DNA of 62,000 nt from Chrysomallon squamiferum (Eukaryota; Mollusca; Gastropoda; Neomphalida; Peltospiridae): assembly GCA_012295275.1 (NCBI GenBank), contig CM022679.1:7942169-8004168 (forward strand), read 5' to 3'. Position numbers and translations under genes: made by a program. The notes beneath the pieces were generated by a model. The model ran no database searches. It worked only from the letters and a program-made list of their open reading frames with translations, and was not told where the DNA came from. Of the stretch, positions 35,086 to 49,264 are shown one piece after another. Positions within the stretch are counted from its first letter, which is position 1. Every line of letters starts with the position of its first letter.

Positions 35086-36948
35086 TATTATTATTATTTG
35101 TTTGCTTGTTTGTTTTTGAAAGTATAGGCCTTTTTATGGAATGTTTTATGATTTCATTTTAGAAGCTCTTGTCTTTTTCTAATTACAGTACATGTCTTTG
35201 ATGGCTGAACTTGGTGAAGGACCTCCCCCACAGAAAAATGATCGTCCAATGAACACATTTCCACGACCGCCTATGAGCATGCATCCACCCCCAAACCCAA
35301 TGGTAAGAGTAGTATGTTTATGTATAATTCCATTTCAAATAACTGGTTTGCAATACATTTTTTTTGTTGATTTGTTAGATAAAATTTACAAACTGTCTTT
35401 TGTTGTTTATTTTTAAATTGATCTGTAAATGTTATTTATTTTCATCGACAGTCTATAAATCCTCCTTGGTCGCAGCAGAATGCGCCTAAGAGATTGCAGA
35501 TAGAAAGTCAACCTGTTTTCCAGAATCCTCAGCTAGGAATGCCTCCCCAGGTCACTTCCAGCAACAATCCTGTCATGTCAGCCCACATGCAGCAGAACAT
35601 AGCACCTCCTGGGGTGCTGACCATGCCACCCACTAGCAATGTGGGTATGCATCCTTGGCAACAAATCAGCAGCTCTGGTCAAACTATGGTCACCTCAACT
35701 TCATCTGCTATTGGTGAGTGATTATATATATATATATATATATATATACATAGTGAAAATATTTTAAATTAAGGAATGCATGAAGTAACAAGTGTTGGTG
35801 AATTTCATCACTAGACTCTTGTGATCAGTATATGAAATTATAAGAATAAACCTACTTGAATTAATCTCCCTCAGTGATACTTCACTTAATTAAATTCAAA
35901 ATTTTTATCTGGTAGCATTTTGAAAACAAATCCCATCAAGGAGCAGAAAACCCTTTTAAGACTTTCAAAATTATGTACTATTATGCTCCAATTAAACTGA
36001 GATTAACAAAGCATAACCAGGTTTTGAATTATTCTCAAGATACCTAGATATGCCTGCATCACATGTAATTTCCACTGAGAAAATATTTAGATTGAGCTGA
36101 AAATAGAGAATTTCTTGATGAGCTCTGTGCCAGTACAACATATGTTTGTGATATAAAACTTACATGTGTTTGCAGGTGTTCGACCTCCATTGCCAACCCT
36201 GCTTACAGCTCCACCACCACCACCCCCAGCATGTCAGCCCCTCAACACTGGGGGAATGCCCTGGATGCAGCAGACCCAAGGTAATTTTACATCTTGGATT
36301 TGTTTTATTAATTAATACAATTATATTTTTTTTCATTTATTTGTACTAAATATTCCGAAACAAAAAGAGCATCCATAGTCACTTACAGTAGTAAATATTA
36401 ATGTTTACATGTATTAGAAACACAGATTAGATATTGGTTTTATTGTAGATGTTGTTTTGTGTTATACTTATATTTCAGAGAACATTTAACTATTTTGGTT
36501 CATCACTCAGTATGCATTTCCTACCTGTCTGAATTTGTATATAATTCTAATTGCATAAGAGATCGCACATTTCTGCATTTATTCTTTCTAGCTACATTTA
36601 TTATTTCTAAAAATTTCTGACACACGTGTAATTTTTTTTTTTTTTTTTTTTTTTACAGTAGCTCCTGTGCCACCACCTCCTCCAGTAACTTCAGCTCCGT
36701 GGCAGCCAGCCTCCATGGCACCACCTCCACCTCCATCAAATATACCTCCATGGCAACAACAGACACCTCCGCCGCCAGTTCAAGCCACAATGGCCAATCC
36801 TGTCGCGCCTCCCCCTCCATCACAAGGAGGCATATACAATCCTGTCGGTGCTCCCCCTCCTCCACCCCCTGGCAGATTTGAAATGAATGCTCTGGGCAGG
36901 ATAAATCCTCATCTTGTTCCCCCTCCACCACCACCCCCTCCAAGTTAA
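28099..36948 (+). CDS. SF1: Splicing factor 1 / branch-point-binding protein (SF1), 13 coding exons
   Basis: SF1 binds the intron branch-point sequence in the early spliceosome together with U2AF. Exon phases join without error to 1767 bases (588 residues plus stop). The N-terminal U2AF-ligand motif is a KKKKRKSRW run ending in W37 (human RSRW). SPSPEP near residues 94-99 is the tandem SP motif. A KH domain contains the GPRG loop at residues 172-175, followed by a QUA2 region. A CCHC zinc knuckle is formed by C293, C296, H301 and C306 ([14 protein letters not shown]). The tail is proline-rich and ends in PPPPPPPPS. The start ATG gives [14 protein letters not shown], shorter and unlike the human start but in frame with the conserved motif. 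The nearest neighbour is POLR3A, head to head. Confidence 0.96.
31329..31368. repeat. CA microsatellite in SF1 intron 3
   Basis: Twenty perfect CA units. The flanking sequence is T-rich, and longer A runs follow near 31689, 31964 and 32263. Confidence 0.9.
33718..36948 (+). CDS. SF1: SF1 coding exons 7-13 (QUA2, zinc knuckle, proline-rich tail)
   Basis: Exons: 33718-33836, 34229-34333, 34799-34865, 35189-35302, 35452-35713, 36176-36280, 36659-36948. Exon 7 encodes the QUA2-like [19 protein letters not shown], exon 8 the zinc knuckle, exon 9 the [20 protein letters not shown] segment. Exon 10 starts with the conserved [11 protein letters not shown]. Exons 10-13 are rich in Pro, Gln and Met and low in other constraint, as in SF1 of other animals. 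The stop is TAA at 36946-36948. The opposite-strand frame of 143 codons across exon 13 is a shadow of the proline codons. Confidence 0.93.
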
Positions 36949-37721
36949 TTATTTTCATCTGTTGTGTTCCTTCTGATATAATGTGATTTCTAGTACATGA
37001 ATGGGCATTGGTGTCTAGTTGAATGTAAATATGACATTTATTCACCTGTGGCAGGTATCTGGAATTATAAATTGCCCTTTGCATTAAAGACTTCCAGTGT
37101 TTCCTATAAAGTTCTTTCCTTAAAGTGGATGTTAAATAATGGTATATTATAACTGTGCCATAAACTTAAGGATTCCTTTATTTGCCATTTTTCTTTAAGG
37201 ATAATGTTTATAAAGATGGATGTGTGTAATATGTATTCTGATAAACTATAAAGACTTTGTTATTTTCAATGGACAGTTGGTGTTTCTAAAAGAAAATAAA
37301 TAATTTAGGGCTTGTCTGAATGTATATAAACAAACTAGATAAAAATTATTCAAGAAATTTGCATTTAGGATGGAATTGTTAGTATTCAAATTGCTGATAT
37401 TGAAACTAAATCTATATTTTTTTTATTTTTTGTAAATTGAGTTTCATTTCAGTTTTCTATTTGAAGGATGTCTTTTGTATTAATCATAGCCATCTTCTCT
37501 GTAAATATATATAAGGCACTTGTGTATGTTGTTCAGAATAAGAAATTTCATTGAATTCATGCATAGAATATGTATTAATTTATATCTTGTTTTTGTTAGC
37601 ATATTTAAGAACAAGATAGTATTGCTTTGGGTGTAATTAGTCTAGGGAAAAATGGACTGTCATTGTGTTTCCTTCTCTAATTTCCTTTTTATTTATTTCA
37701 TGAATAGTTTTCACAAATAAA
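36949..37721 (+). other. SF1: SF1 3' UTR with two AATAAA signals
   Basis: After the stop codon there is no further coding similarity. AATAAA occurs at 37295-37300 and again at 37716-37721, giving possible 3' UTRs of about 0.35 and 0.8 kb. Which is used cannot be told from sequence alone. Confidence 0.5.
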
Positions 37722-38610
37722 AATAAAAATATCATCATACATTACATAGTCTCTGTTAAATATTTTCAGTCATAATGTGAGAAATGGGTGAAAGAAACAA
37801 GTTTTGTAAATCTCATGGTTTGTGGAACAAATGTATAATATAGATAATTTTAATCTTTCTTTAAACATTTTTAAAAACATCACACGGTTCACGTATCTTT
37901 GCTGTACCATATAAAATAATTGGTTTCTAGTACTGAATGTTTATCAGTGCTATTATTAGAATAATGTTCTATTTTTTCCCTGTTTACAGTTACTTCTTTT
38001 AATTTGTATTTGTGAATGAATTTATGGACATTATATTATTGTGCTGAAAAATATCGGCCAGATGTGTGGAAAATTTAATATTAATAAAAAAAAAGTTAAT
38101 AGTTCTTTGTTAACCAATTGCAAAACTTTAAAACAAAATTATTTACTTATTGACTTATTTATTTATTTATTATTTTTTATTTTTAAAAATCTGTACAGTT
38201 CGAAACATGCTGGTCAAAGAAATTAGTAAGATCTGTTTCACTGAAAATTTTTAAAAATTTGAAGTTCAAAAATACACACACACACACATATATATATATA
38301 TACATATTTTAATTAATTTATTTACATAAGTCTGATTCTGTTATCCTGTTGTAATTTTGTCATTATAGTGGATCAGTGATTAACAAAATCAAAACAATGA
38401 ATTTTGAATTTTAATGTTTTATTCTAACAGAACTTGTCTATATATATATATATATATATATTGATTGATTATTAAATCAAAGAAAATGAATCTTGCAATA
38501 ATTGTATTTTTAATTGAAATAAACAGCAAAATGTTCATTTTTTTAATTGTTATTTATTTATTTAATTTTTTTGGTCTATAATATATTTGTTTAATTTATT
38601 AAGTTTAATT

Positions 38611-38770
38611 TTAAAGATCACTTTCTGCAAGGAAAATAGTGGAATTATAATTTTATTTTAGCATACATAGATACATACATATAAATATTCACACATACAT
38701 ACAAACTTATGCATATAAATATTCACACAAGTACATACAAACATAATATATACATATATACACACATACA
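38611..38770 (+). repeat. Dispersed repeat related to 3839-4055
   Basis: TTAAAGATC, then CTTTCTGCAAGGAAAATAG, matches 3839-3868 with two differences, and both copies lead into ATACAT/ACAC-rich arrays in the same orientation. Confidence 0.5.
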
Positions 38771-39644
38771 TGCTTGATACATATGTTAAAGTCATCTGAT
38801 GGGGTTTGTGACCAAAAAAAACTACAACTCCCCCCCACCCCAAGAAGACTATTAAAGCAATTGTCTGCAATGGGCTGTTTTAAAACAAAATTTAAGGTGG
38901 GATATTTAAATTTAAATATAAATCTTTACTTTTTCAAAATTATCAAATCTATAATTATGTACCGATACAGTGCTTTTCCTTCACAAATTTTTTATATTTT
39001 AATACCTGATGTATTCGTGATTGTATCAAGGCATAATAACATCTAAACAGTGTCATCAATACTCTTTCTGATTCAATAGATAAAGAAATTACACAGATAT
39101 AAAATAAAAATAATAAATAAATAAATAGAAATCATATTATACAGAAATGGTAAATAATTGTGTGTGTGTGTTTTTTTTCTGAAACATACTTGTTCCTTTT
39201 TATGTACTATTAATTTTGACTTATATTTGTTTTGTTTCTGATGTGGAATCAGTTAAATAAGTTATTTATTTTAAAACATAAACCTACATGAAATATATTA
39301 AAGAAAAGTAATACAGAATATGTTTGGCTAATAAAATCTTTCCTGCTGCAAGCTGTAGAGCTGTAAATAAAACAGACAAACAAACAAACAAATAAATAAA
39401 ATGAAAGTAAACAACAACACTGTAAACAAGTTATGTAAAATTGGATGGAAACACAGTTAATAGAGATAAACTTGCATTCTGAAACATGGATATAAATTAT
39501 AGGATTTACATCGAGCTTCGTGATAAAATTCACTAAGATAAATAACTATTGTATGTTCATAAATAAAAAGACGTATCATTAAATAATAAACAAATTTAAT
39601 GAAATAAATATTTCCCTAATGGTATGTACATAAACTAATAATAA

Positions 39645-39684
39645 CAGACACACACATATACAAACATACATATGTGTGTGTCTG
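39645..39684. repeat. Perfect 15-bp inverted repeat (hairpin)
   Basis: CAGACACACACATAT at 39645-39659 and its exact reverse complement at 39670-39684 are separated by 10 bases. It probably arose from an AC/TG microsatellite. Confidence 0.7.
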
Positions 39685-40589
39685 TGTGTACTGATCTCTA
39701 TATTCCTTAAATAATTTTCTTTCTGTTGATCAGCTCATCTATTGCTTGACAACTAGAATGATTGATTGATTATATCCTGCAGTATCATTTTTAAAACAGA
39801 TTTTCAGATTTCAAAATTTCAAATAAATGTTCTTCAACATTATACAACACTGAACCTAAACTGACTCCTAATAACCATTAACATCAAAATATACTGGCAT
39901 TGTTTTTATTCATAAACTACATTATTAATGGAACTTTTAAGCAATAGTGCATAAAAACACACAGAATACTTTTTGAAGAATAAAAAACAAACAACAAGAT
40001 ATGAAATAAACATGTATTTATTACATAACTGAGTATTAACTACATGTTTCATATATACACTGTCAGTTTATTTACTTTTTTTTTTTTTTTATAATGTTGA
40101 CCGTATTGCACACAAGATTTCTGGAATGAATCAAGCAAATGAGAGTGCCAAATAAAGAGCTGGCAAGAAAACAACAACGGCAAAACTGCACCTAATATCA
40201 CAACAAAATCTAGAACAAAGGGAAAATACAACACAGTTGAGCAGTTGGGAACTGAAATTGGTTAAAAAGTGTTTAAAAACACTTGTCACAATATTACACA
40301 TTTGAAAGATTCTAAATACATATATTCCTCTCATCTTCTTGTAAAATGACTATAAAAATGGGGAAAATGAAAGCACTATAATATGGTGTTCTATGAACAT
40401 TCATTTTAAATTCTTTTTTTTCTTTTTTTAAATCTCGTCTGATTATTATCCTCACTAATTACAAGATGCAGCAAAAAGGTGAAATATGTATCTGAGGTAA
40501 TTTCTTAATTATAAAATAGTCTTGAATAAAAATGGAGAGAAAGAAAAAAATTATTACTGATGAATTAAAAGATAAATTTATCTAATAAA

Positions 40590-41480
40590 TAACTATTCAT
40601 ATTCCACTTTTATCAATAACAACAATAACAAAATTAAAATGAAAAGAAATAAATAACTTCAACAAACATAAACCAGAAACATCGAACAGTTCTGAATATG
40701 CAATTCAGATGAGCTTTTATCACTAAGGATTCTTTTAATAAAACAATTGAACATCCACTATCAAATTAAAAAAAAAATTAAAAAAATAAAAGGACCAAAC
40801 ATTTACATTTAAAAGTAAAATGTCTGAGTCACTTTTTAAATATTTTTTCCTTTTTTTTAAATGGCTATTCATATTGCACTTAATAAAATAAGCAAAAAAT
40901 TAAAATAATAGAAATAACTTCAATGAAGAGAAACCAGAAATTCTTGAATATTTCCAAACATTAATACAGAAGAGATTTTATTACTGGGGTTTCTTTTAAT
41001 AAAACAATTGAAGATCCAGAATTGCTCACATAATTTATTAAAAAGCAAGCTAACTTTAAAAAATAAAAAATAAAAAAATAAAAATAAAATAACTTCCACC
41101 AGGTGAAACCAGACATTAAACATTTCTGAACAAGCAATAAAGATGCAAATGTATTACAGAGACTTATTTTAATATAACAACTAAACAACTACTATCATAT
41201 TTCAAAACAACCCAACCATTTACTGTATTAAAAAGTGAGTTATAAAAAAAAAAAATTTAAAATTATATAGTAAATAATTCTTTAAATTCCACTTTAATGA
41301 AAAAAAAAATATATATAAAAAAATATATATATATATGTCATATAAACTAAAAAAAAAAAAATAAAAAAAAAAAAAATAATTTATACAAGAAGAAACTGCA
41401 GACATTAAACATATCTGAATATGCAACATAGATACTGAGATTTTATTAATGTAATATTTGAACTCTTTGTTAATTTCCAA
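40590..41480. repeat. Degenerate tandem repeat, four units of 175-290 bp
   Basis: The cue AACTTC(A/C)A followed by AAACCAGA and ATATGCAA/ACAT-like sequence recurs near 40655, 40916, 41091 and 41378. Parts such as TTTTAATAAAACAATTGAA are shared by units 1 and 2. Units are separated by variable A-rich tracts, which explains the uneven period. Confidence 0.55.
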
Positions 41481-44400
41481 TATGTAACAATAATGAAACA
41501 AAAAACAAACAAAAAATGTCCAATACATATTAATATACATATTATGGTATAAATAAAACATTTATTAATTATCTTGGAATAATTAATATCATTAAAATTT
41601 CGGTCGAGAAATCAAAAACATTTACTGATAAAAATTGTACATCTTTCTTGTGTTATTTGAATAATAAATATATCTTGAATAGTTTTCATTAAAATTGTTT
41701 TAGTTATAAGTTTATTTGTATATAATATAACATAAGTTAGTGAATCCCAAGTCTCAAATTTTTCATGTTTAAATGTTTCAAATCCAAACAAATCAAGTAA
41801 AACAAAAATATTCTCAACTTAACTGTAAGTAAATATATTTATAATGTGTTTTATCCATCAGTCATGGAAGGCACATTTTGACTAAGTTAAATAAACATAA
41901 AAATAAAGAATATAAAAAAAATAATTTTTACCTGTTTTTTATGTGAAATAATAAATGTGTCTTTAAGTATCTCTCAGATTAATTTTCAGACATTTTCAAT
42001 GATTATTGTGGAATGTTAAGTAAAAATAAAAATACACCAAATCAACTCTGTATGTGAGAATAACTATATTAAACCAGAAACATATTCATCAATACTACCA
42101 GCAGTACTTTTTACAAATATTATTACAATTATCCAGATACACTAAAAACAAGTGTTATAATCAGATCTACATAAACAGTAGATGATCTGAAGTTCAGATT
42201 TAAGACGGTGAATCTACACAAATAAAAACTATATCTGTACTGTCAATGTCAGACTACTTGGAATATGGAAAATGATCTCCTGTATTTGTTTTATGAGCTT
42301 TATACCATAAATATGTTTTATAAATATTATTTCTCGGACTACTTTTACAAAGAAAACTGGAAAAAGTATTTGACTGATTTGTAAGGGGAAATTTTAATAA
42401 AAAATAGACAAACAAAGTGGACACTTTGATTGTTTATCAATGGCATATATAAATATATTGTGTAGCACATTGAACATCATAGAGGTAATGATATGTTAAG
42501 ATTAACCAATACTAGTAAATAAAATAGGTTTTGGAAACCAACAAAAATGTGAAACATTGGGAAAAAAAAGAGAAAAATAGTTTTTAAGGGTATATTTGAT
42601 GAACTGTATGTTCATAACATAAACAACAAAAAATATTTTTGCAAATAAATAAAAAATTTAAACAGTTCTAAGAACCACTAGTAAATAAAATAATTACTAT
42701 ACCAAAGAGTGTATAAATATAACAGAGCAAAAACAGTGTAAATAAGTGTACATAAAAATAATACTTACATTATATTAATTCTACAGTATATTTCCACAAA
42801 TTATATGATCAAAAAATGAAAATCTCAGTAATTTAATTTTTTTGAATAAAGGATTCACTGACATGGTGAGTACACAAAAACAAACAATTATTTATATATT
42901 TGTAAAGTTCAATTTTCAAGTAAATTGTTCCCTGACATTCAGTTATATTTCTTACAGATACCATACCATTTAATCTGACAAGTGATTTAATAGGAGATAA
43001 TCCAAATTTCTGGATCAAGGCTTATTATATTTAAAAAATAAACCAAACAATGAAAAATAAAATGCAAATTAATATACTTATAAATTAGGTTATCTGGAAG
43101 CATATAAATGATCTTGTACTTACATATATAAATATATTATAATTATAATTATAATTATTATTATTATTAATAGTAGTAGCAGTAGAATAGTAAATTAACT
43201 CTGTTGGTTTCTACGTATGATGTAATTCACATTAACCAACAAGATAACAAGATCTTATTTTTACTTAATATACATCTACTTTTTATTTTTCTTTATTAAT
43301 GAGTTATTTGAAAATGTAATGAATATGGATATATATATATATATATATTCCCCACCCCCAATGTCTGTTATTTAATTCACTATATTTTAAAATCAAAGAG
43401 TTAAATTAATGCACAGAATATGTTTATGTCACCAATGCATTAATTTGACAACATATTTGTTTTTGTTAAATAGGCCTAAAAGAAATCAGACTTCTATATA
43501 ATTCCATATGTAGTTCAGACCAATATGCATCTGGAGAAGAAAAGAAGAATAAGAAAATGTATTAACCACTGTTGCACTAGTTAATTTCTTGAAGTGGTGT
43601 GATGGTGTGTTATTTTATACATGCATTAATTTCATAGTTTACAGTATATTCTTTTTTATTTTTCATATTATTTATCCGAAGTGCTAAATAACAGCCTACG
43701 AGAGTGAAATAATGTGTGATAAAAAATAAACATTTATAATCACTATTTCCTGGATTTCAAACAGTGTATCTAACCAACATTAACTCTACAATAAGACATT
43801 CCACATTCATCCAGGATTAGATATATGTGCTGTGTGCCAAATATACAGAAAATGACCACTCACAATGAGAAAATTCAATTTTTTGTTTCTTCAGATATTT
43901 ATTTGCTTTTATTGCAAATAATAAAACAAACCCCACCTAAACAAAACTGGATGCCTAACTGAAAAAAAAAATACAGTTATTGAATCTAGCAAAAAAAACA
44001 ACAACAACAAAAAGTAAATAAATAAATAAAACAATAGTAATACGATTTAAAGTTGGACCACTGTGATTGTCAGGGATCCAGAATGAAGTAAACAAAATGA
44101 AATGCTTTGTAAATAAAATGTACAAGATCTGGCTACAATTTTGCATAAAAAATACTAAAAAAAAAAAAAAAAAAAAAAAAAGAATGTCAGTGTCATATAT
44201 TATATCGAATGATGCTTTACATCTTTAGCATAAACAATATATTTTTTTTCCATTGTCTACATTTTCCATCAATTTGTATCCTAAAGCAATAATTATCAAA
44301 TTCGGATAATTCTGTAATTTCAGAACTTGAAGAGAAGAAGACGTTTCTAACAGAAAAAAACCCAAACAACAACAAACAAAAACAAATTACATAAAAAATA

Positions 44401-46409
44401 AAATAAAATAAAATAATAATAATACAAAAAATATTAAGTCTGCTTATTAATTTTCTAAAGCATGTATATGTATGTATCCTGAATATAGCTAAAGTATCTA
44501 TGAATCGTAACAGACTAGACAGAAACTGGTTAGCAGTAATATTATAGAGTAAATAATTAAACTTAGTCATGGTTAATTTGAGTCAACAAATAATAATGAA
44601 ATGACTTCAATGGTTGACTAGATTAGATTATATTAATGTTTATAAGTAAAAGTGAAAATGATGAGCTTTTATTTTATAACAGTTAATGATGACGATGACA
44701 AAATGTATAAGTGAAAGAAGGTGAAGGGAAGACAACAGTAAGATATTCATTAATACAATTAGATTTTATAAATTAGTAAATAAAGACTTTTGTTTCAGTT
44801 TTATGAATCAACCCATAACTGAATGCACATCAGTTAGTCAGAGAAATGACTGATTTTTAAAAAAATCACTGTAGCACTTTTTTTTACTTTGTCATGGATT
44901 ATATTTATTTATTTATTTCCAATATTTAATATGGTTATGCACAAACATGTCAGCAGCCAAACTGTTCTGAAAAATTTATCAACTTTTTTTTACACATATT
45001 AAATTTTGTTTATTCTATTTCTTAATTCCAGGGGTTATATTATTAGACTGCATTATGCATTTAATATTGAAAAAACAACAACATAAAAACAATAAAAATA
45101 ATATAATAAAAGATGTTACTTCTGATACTGAGATATTAGTTATGTTACTAACACCAAAGGGACATCATCAATACAAATATATTTTAAGATATTATCACAT
45201 GACACATTCCCAATATTTAAATAAGAAAGGTCTGTAACAAGTAATTACAATCCAGCTGATAAAACAGTCCTGTGTTAAGTAGTTGTATGGAAAATAATAT
45301 TGTGATTATTAGTATTATTAGTATTATTGTAAGAATTTAAAAAACACATTATATAAACTTCTAAAAAATTAAAAATTACTCAAGCTATACATTTAGCATT
45401 TCAGAGATAACAAAACAGGATAATTATTTTTGGAAGCAAACTAATTTAAGATCTGCACCAACATCAAAAGGTAACCATAAAATAATTTTGAAATATTATT
45501 ATTTGGCAGTTTTGGCAGCAGTTTCAGTTTTGTGAGGTAAATGTTTGGCTTAGTTCTTGTGAAAATCTATTTTATCAAGACAAAACACACAGATATAGCT
45601 TCTGATAAAATATCAGGAAGATTTCTAAGATAAGTATGAAAATGATTACAATGGTTACTGAATGAATTACAAATTAGTTACAGAGAAATAGAGAAAAAGA
45701 GAAGAATCTGATTTATAAAATTCTATTTTATGTAATGACAACAATAAGAATATTAATAATAAAAAGAATAAATAAGTAAATAAATATATAAATAAATAAT
45801 GATGATAATAATAATAATAATAATAATATATTGAACACCTCAATGAATAGAGATTGTGTATCACTATTATAATGGATGAAAAAGACTGAAATGAAAGCAA
45901 AATTATAACTAACAAGCATTTGTCACTAAAATAAAATACAAGTTACAAACAATATCATTATTTTAACCAACTGCCCAAACTACAATGAAAAAAACAAAAC
46001 TGAAACACCCCCCAACAATAATAAAATATCACTATGAAAAGCAGCAGTAATAAAATAATAAAATTGCACGTTTTAACTGCAGTGCAGAAAAAAAAAAAAA
46101 AAAAAAAACCTGCCGAAATATTAATGCAAAGTCATGTTGTAACAATAACCTGTTCAAAAGTCTACACTTGTTAGTGTTATGTAACATCATTTAGAAAATT
46201 AAACTGGAATCTCCAGTGTGTGTACAAGACAACAGATCAAATATTAAAACAAACAAAAATAAAAGAAAATGTCAAAATTAACTTAACAACAATCAACTGA
46301 TCAGCAAATACAGGTCTTCTCTATATACATGATTTGGAACGGTATTATAGTATCAATACATTGAGGGGTTAGTGCCAGACAGTCAACTGAACAGAAATAA
46401 ACTTATAAT

Positions 46410-46620
46410 CACCCACATATGTCAAATTCTCAATATAAAATTGATGTTATATTTTCAATAAAAAATATATATTATACTTTCACTATATTACAGAAGTAAT
46501 TTTAAAAAGTTATAATCATCAAGGTTTGTTATATTTTCAATATACAGTGGATGTTTTATTTTCAGTACACAGTGGCTGTTATATTCTCATAATACAATTA
46601 TGTCATATTGTAAATTGGCT
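46410..46620. repeat. Short degenerate tandem repeat, about 30-35 bp period
   Basis: GTTATATTTTCAATA and variants followed by ACAGTGGATG/ACAGTGGCTG recur at least four times (for example near 46446, 46528, 46554 and 46577). No coding potential is seen. Confidence 0.45.
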
Positions 46621-47093
46621 ATTTCATTTTCCTTAAATTAAAAAGAAACCAAACTATTTAGGTCCCTTTCTAACCCTGAACAACATGGGGTGAAGTCAGA
46701 CAAATATTTGGTATTTTCATTCATAATGTGACTTAAAAGAAAAGCATCTTCTAATGTATGGTAAGTAAGACTGAAATGAGTGGAATCCTGTGACCATTTC
46801 AAATAACATTAACTTAAATATGAGGGCTCATTGTGTTTAGAATTCATAATGTGTAACCTAAACAAACTGTGCCTGGAGGTCTTATGGCTCATCATTTACA
46901 AAATAAGATGGAAGACATGGTCTCTTAGTGTTAGTGCAAATTTAAGTAGGGATGCTCACACAACATCTTTTTCAAAACAGATGATTATTATTCATGTCAG
47001 ACCTCAAAGATATTTCCAAAAGTGTCTCATTATAAGAACTTCATCTTTAAACAAAATCAGCTGAAAAATTAAAAACATTAAATAATTTAAGAA

Positions 47094-47132
<39 letters not shown>

Positions 47133-48751
47133 CATAAAATTAAAAAAGTTAAATCTGCAGTTAGTAAAAAGAAAATTCTGAATCTGGTGATGCAGAAATA
47201 ATATCACTATCTCCTTACAGAAAATATTCATCAAAGAATTAAATATTTCAGTTTATGTACCAAAAAAGAGATAAGTTCTTTCTTTACAACAAATGCAATT
47301 AAAAGTAAAAGAAAATAATTCATCATCCACCACTAAATAAAGATAAAACACCACAAAGAAAATATTCTACACTGCAAGGATATTTCCATGTTTGTGCTAA
47401 CACATCAGAGCTTCAAAATTCAAAATTTATAGCTTGCAATATCATTGCTTTAGTTTGGATATTTTTCTTAAAAACAATGATTATGGCATAATCATCCTTT
47501 TCTACAAAACAACAATGATCTCTTAGTACTGACGTGTGAAAAAAATAAAAATAAAGATCAAATAATATAAGTATAGTTGCACAGTCCACAACAAGAAATC
47601 TGAGAAACAATACACATCATTTTATGGAGAAAACAAATTGTAGCATACAACTGTATTTTAATGAAATGAAGGCCACTGTTAAGAATTCAAAAACTCCTTT
47701 TAAAGATTGTCAACCAATTCAACAAAAGGCAAGTCTAGGTATAAATAGCATAACAAAGAATATAGTTTTTCTGTGGCTATTTAGATAATTTAGAGATCTC
47801 TTTTAAAAATAACTGTCCTCTATAAAAAAATAAATAAAAATAATATTTTGCCCTGAAGGTTATAATTTATCATTACAAAGAAAACACCCAAGAATACTGA
47901 TCTCACCAACAATCTTAATGTTTAACATTAAATTCACTATTTTGACATATTTTCTAACACTGAGGTAAAACAGAAATAACTGCTTCTGGCACTAACCCCT
48001 TGACATGATTGTATTTTACATATATGCATTTATAAATAAATCAGATAATTTTTATTTCTATTTTACAACATGATCTTTTTTTTTTTGCTAAGGCTAAGAA
48101 TATGTAATTAACAGTAGCACATCTAGTATGTGGATACAGATTAATATCTATACAACAATGATAATGAAGTATGGAAGATAGAGTAACAACAGACTGATAC
48201 ACAGATGTTTAACACAGAAATCAACAATAGTAACATGATTAACATTTAAAACTGATATTCAGTGTACAGCTGCCATTCACTGAGACTAGACAGGAATATT
48301 TCATTTTAATTCTAAGGAAGAACTTTTCATAGTCAGTAATAATCCAAAAAATTTGCAGATTCTTTTAATCTATTTTTGAACTATATACATTATATATACT
48401 TTAACATTAAAACAAGATTACCCAATTCCACAACAAATATAATTACGTGAATGAATGAACAGATAAAACAAACGTTCTATAAAACCGAATTGTTTTAACA
48501 TGTACATTCAGTAAATAAGTAGACAAGAAAAAAAAAAGTGTAAAAAATGTAGATAAATAAATAAATGCAAATGATGTCAATTTTATTTTAGCATTATCTT
48601 TTTGTATATGTTTTTTAAATATATATTTTAAAATTACTATATATATATATATATATATATATACAAATTTAAATTTAGCATAAAAACTGTTTTTTGAACA
48701 AGCCATGTTTTAACTGTCCCTGCTTTAGACATTGTAAATTACAATTATTAC

Positions 48752-48757
48752 TTTATT
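48752..48757 (-). promoter_or_regulatory. TBC1D16: Candidate TBC1D16 polyadenylation signal
   Basis: AATAAA on the minus strand (plus-strand TTTATT) about 510 bases past the TBC1D16 stop. AT richness makes chance matches common, so this is only the nearest plausible signal. Confidence 0.3.
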
Positions 48758-49264
48758 GTTATTACTTAATAAATTCTGAAAAACAATGGATTAGCAAAGA
48801 TAAATAAATACAAGTCAGTTTAATGAGGCCATACCTGTTATTACACTGTGAAGCCAAGTTATTTTAAATCTAAATGTATCTGATGAATTTGCTAATTTTA
48901 CTCTTGTGAAATCTCATAAATCTGCTAACAGTCTGTGAACTGATAATCATGTGCATTCAAATTACACTGTAAAATTCAGCTAACATATCTTTAAAACAAA
49001 CACTTGCATGAATTAGCTGCTTGAAAGGCTTTGAAACATTTTTTTGTTGTTTTAAAATATATTTACTTCTTTAGTATATTTTCAATAGAAAATAATAATT
49101 TGTTATAAAAAAAAAAAAAAATCAAAATAATAATAATAATAAACAATAAAATTACTGAATAAGACAAAACAACCTCTCTGTAATTGGTATGGCCCCATAT
49201 AAAGCAGTAAAACAGTATTAAATCTCTCTTTTAAGATATTACACTATTTGTCAATCTTTGGTTT

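Larger units (their letters stand above)
37722..48751. other. Gene-poor AT-rich interval of about 11 kb between convergent genes
   Basis: No exon with recognisable protein similarity was found on either strand; the open frames of 60-117 codons are low-complexity. It holds microsatellites (for example AT at 38442-38460, TAA at 47098-47130, AT at 48639-48662), a dispersed-repeat copy, a perfect hairpin and degenerate tandem repeats listed separately. Part could be an extended 3' UTR of TBC1D16 or a non-coding RNA, but there is no sequence proof. Confidence 0.55.

Noticed and set aside
36653-37084. 143-codon minus-strand open frame
   Set aside because: It is the antisense of proline codons in SF1 exon 13 and lacks any family pattern.
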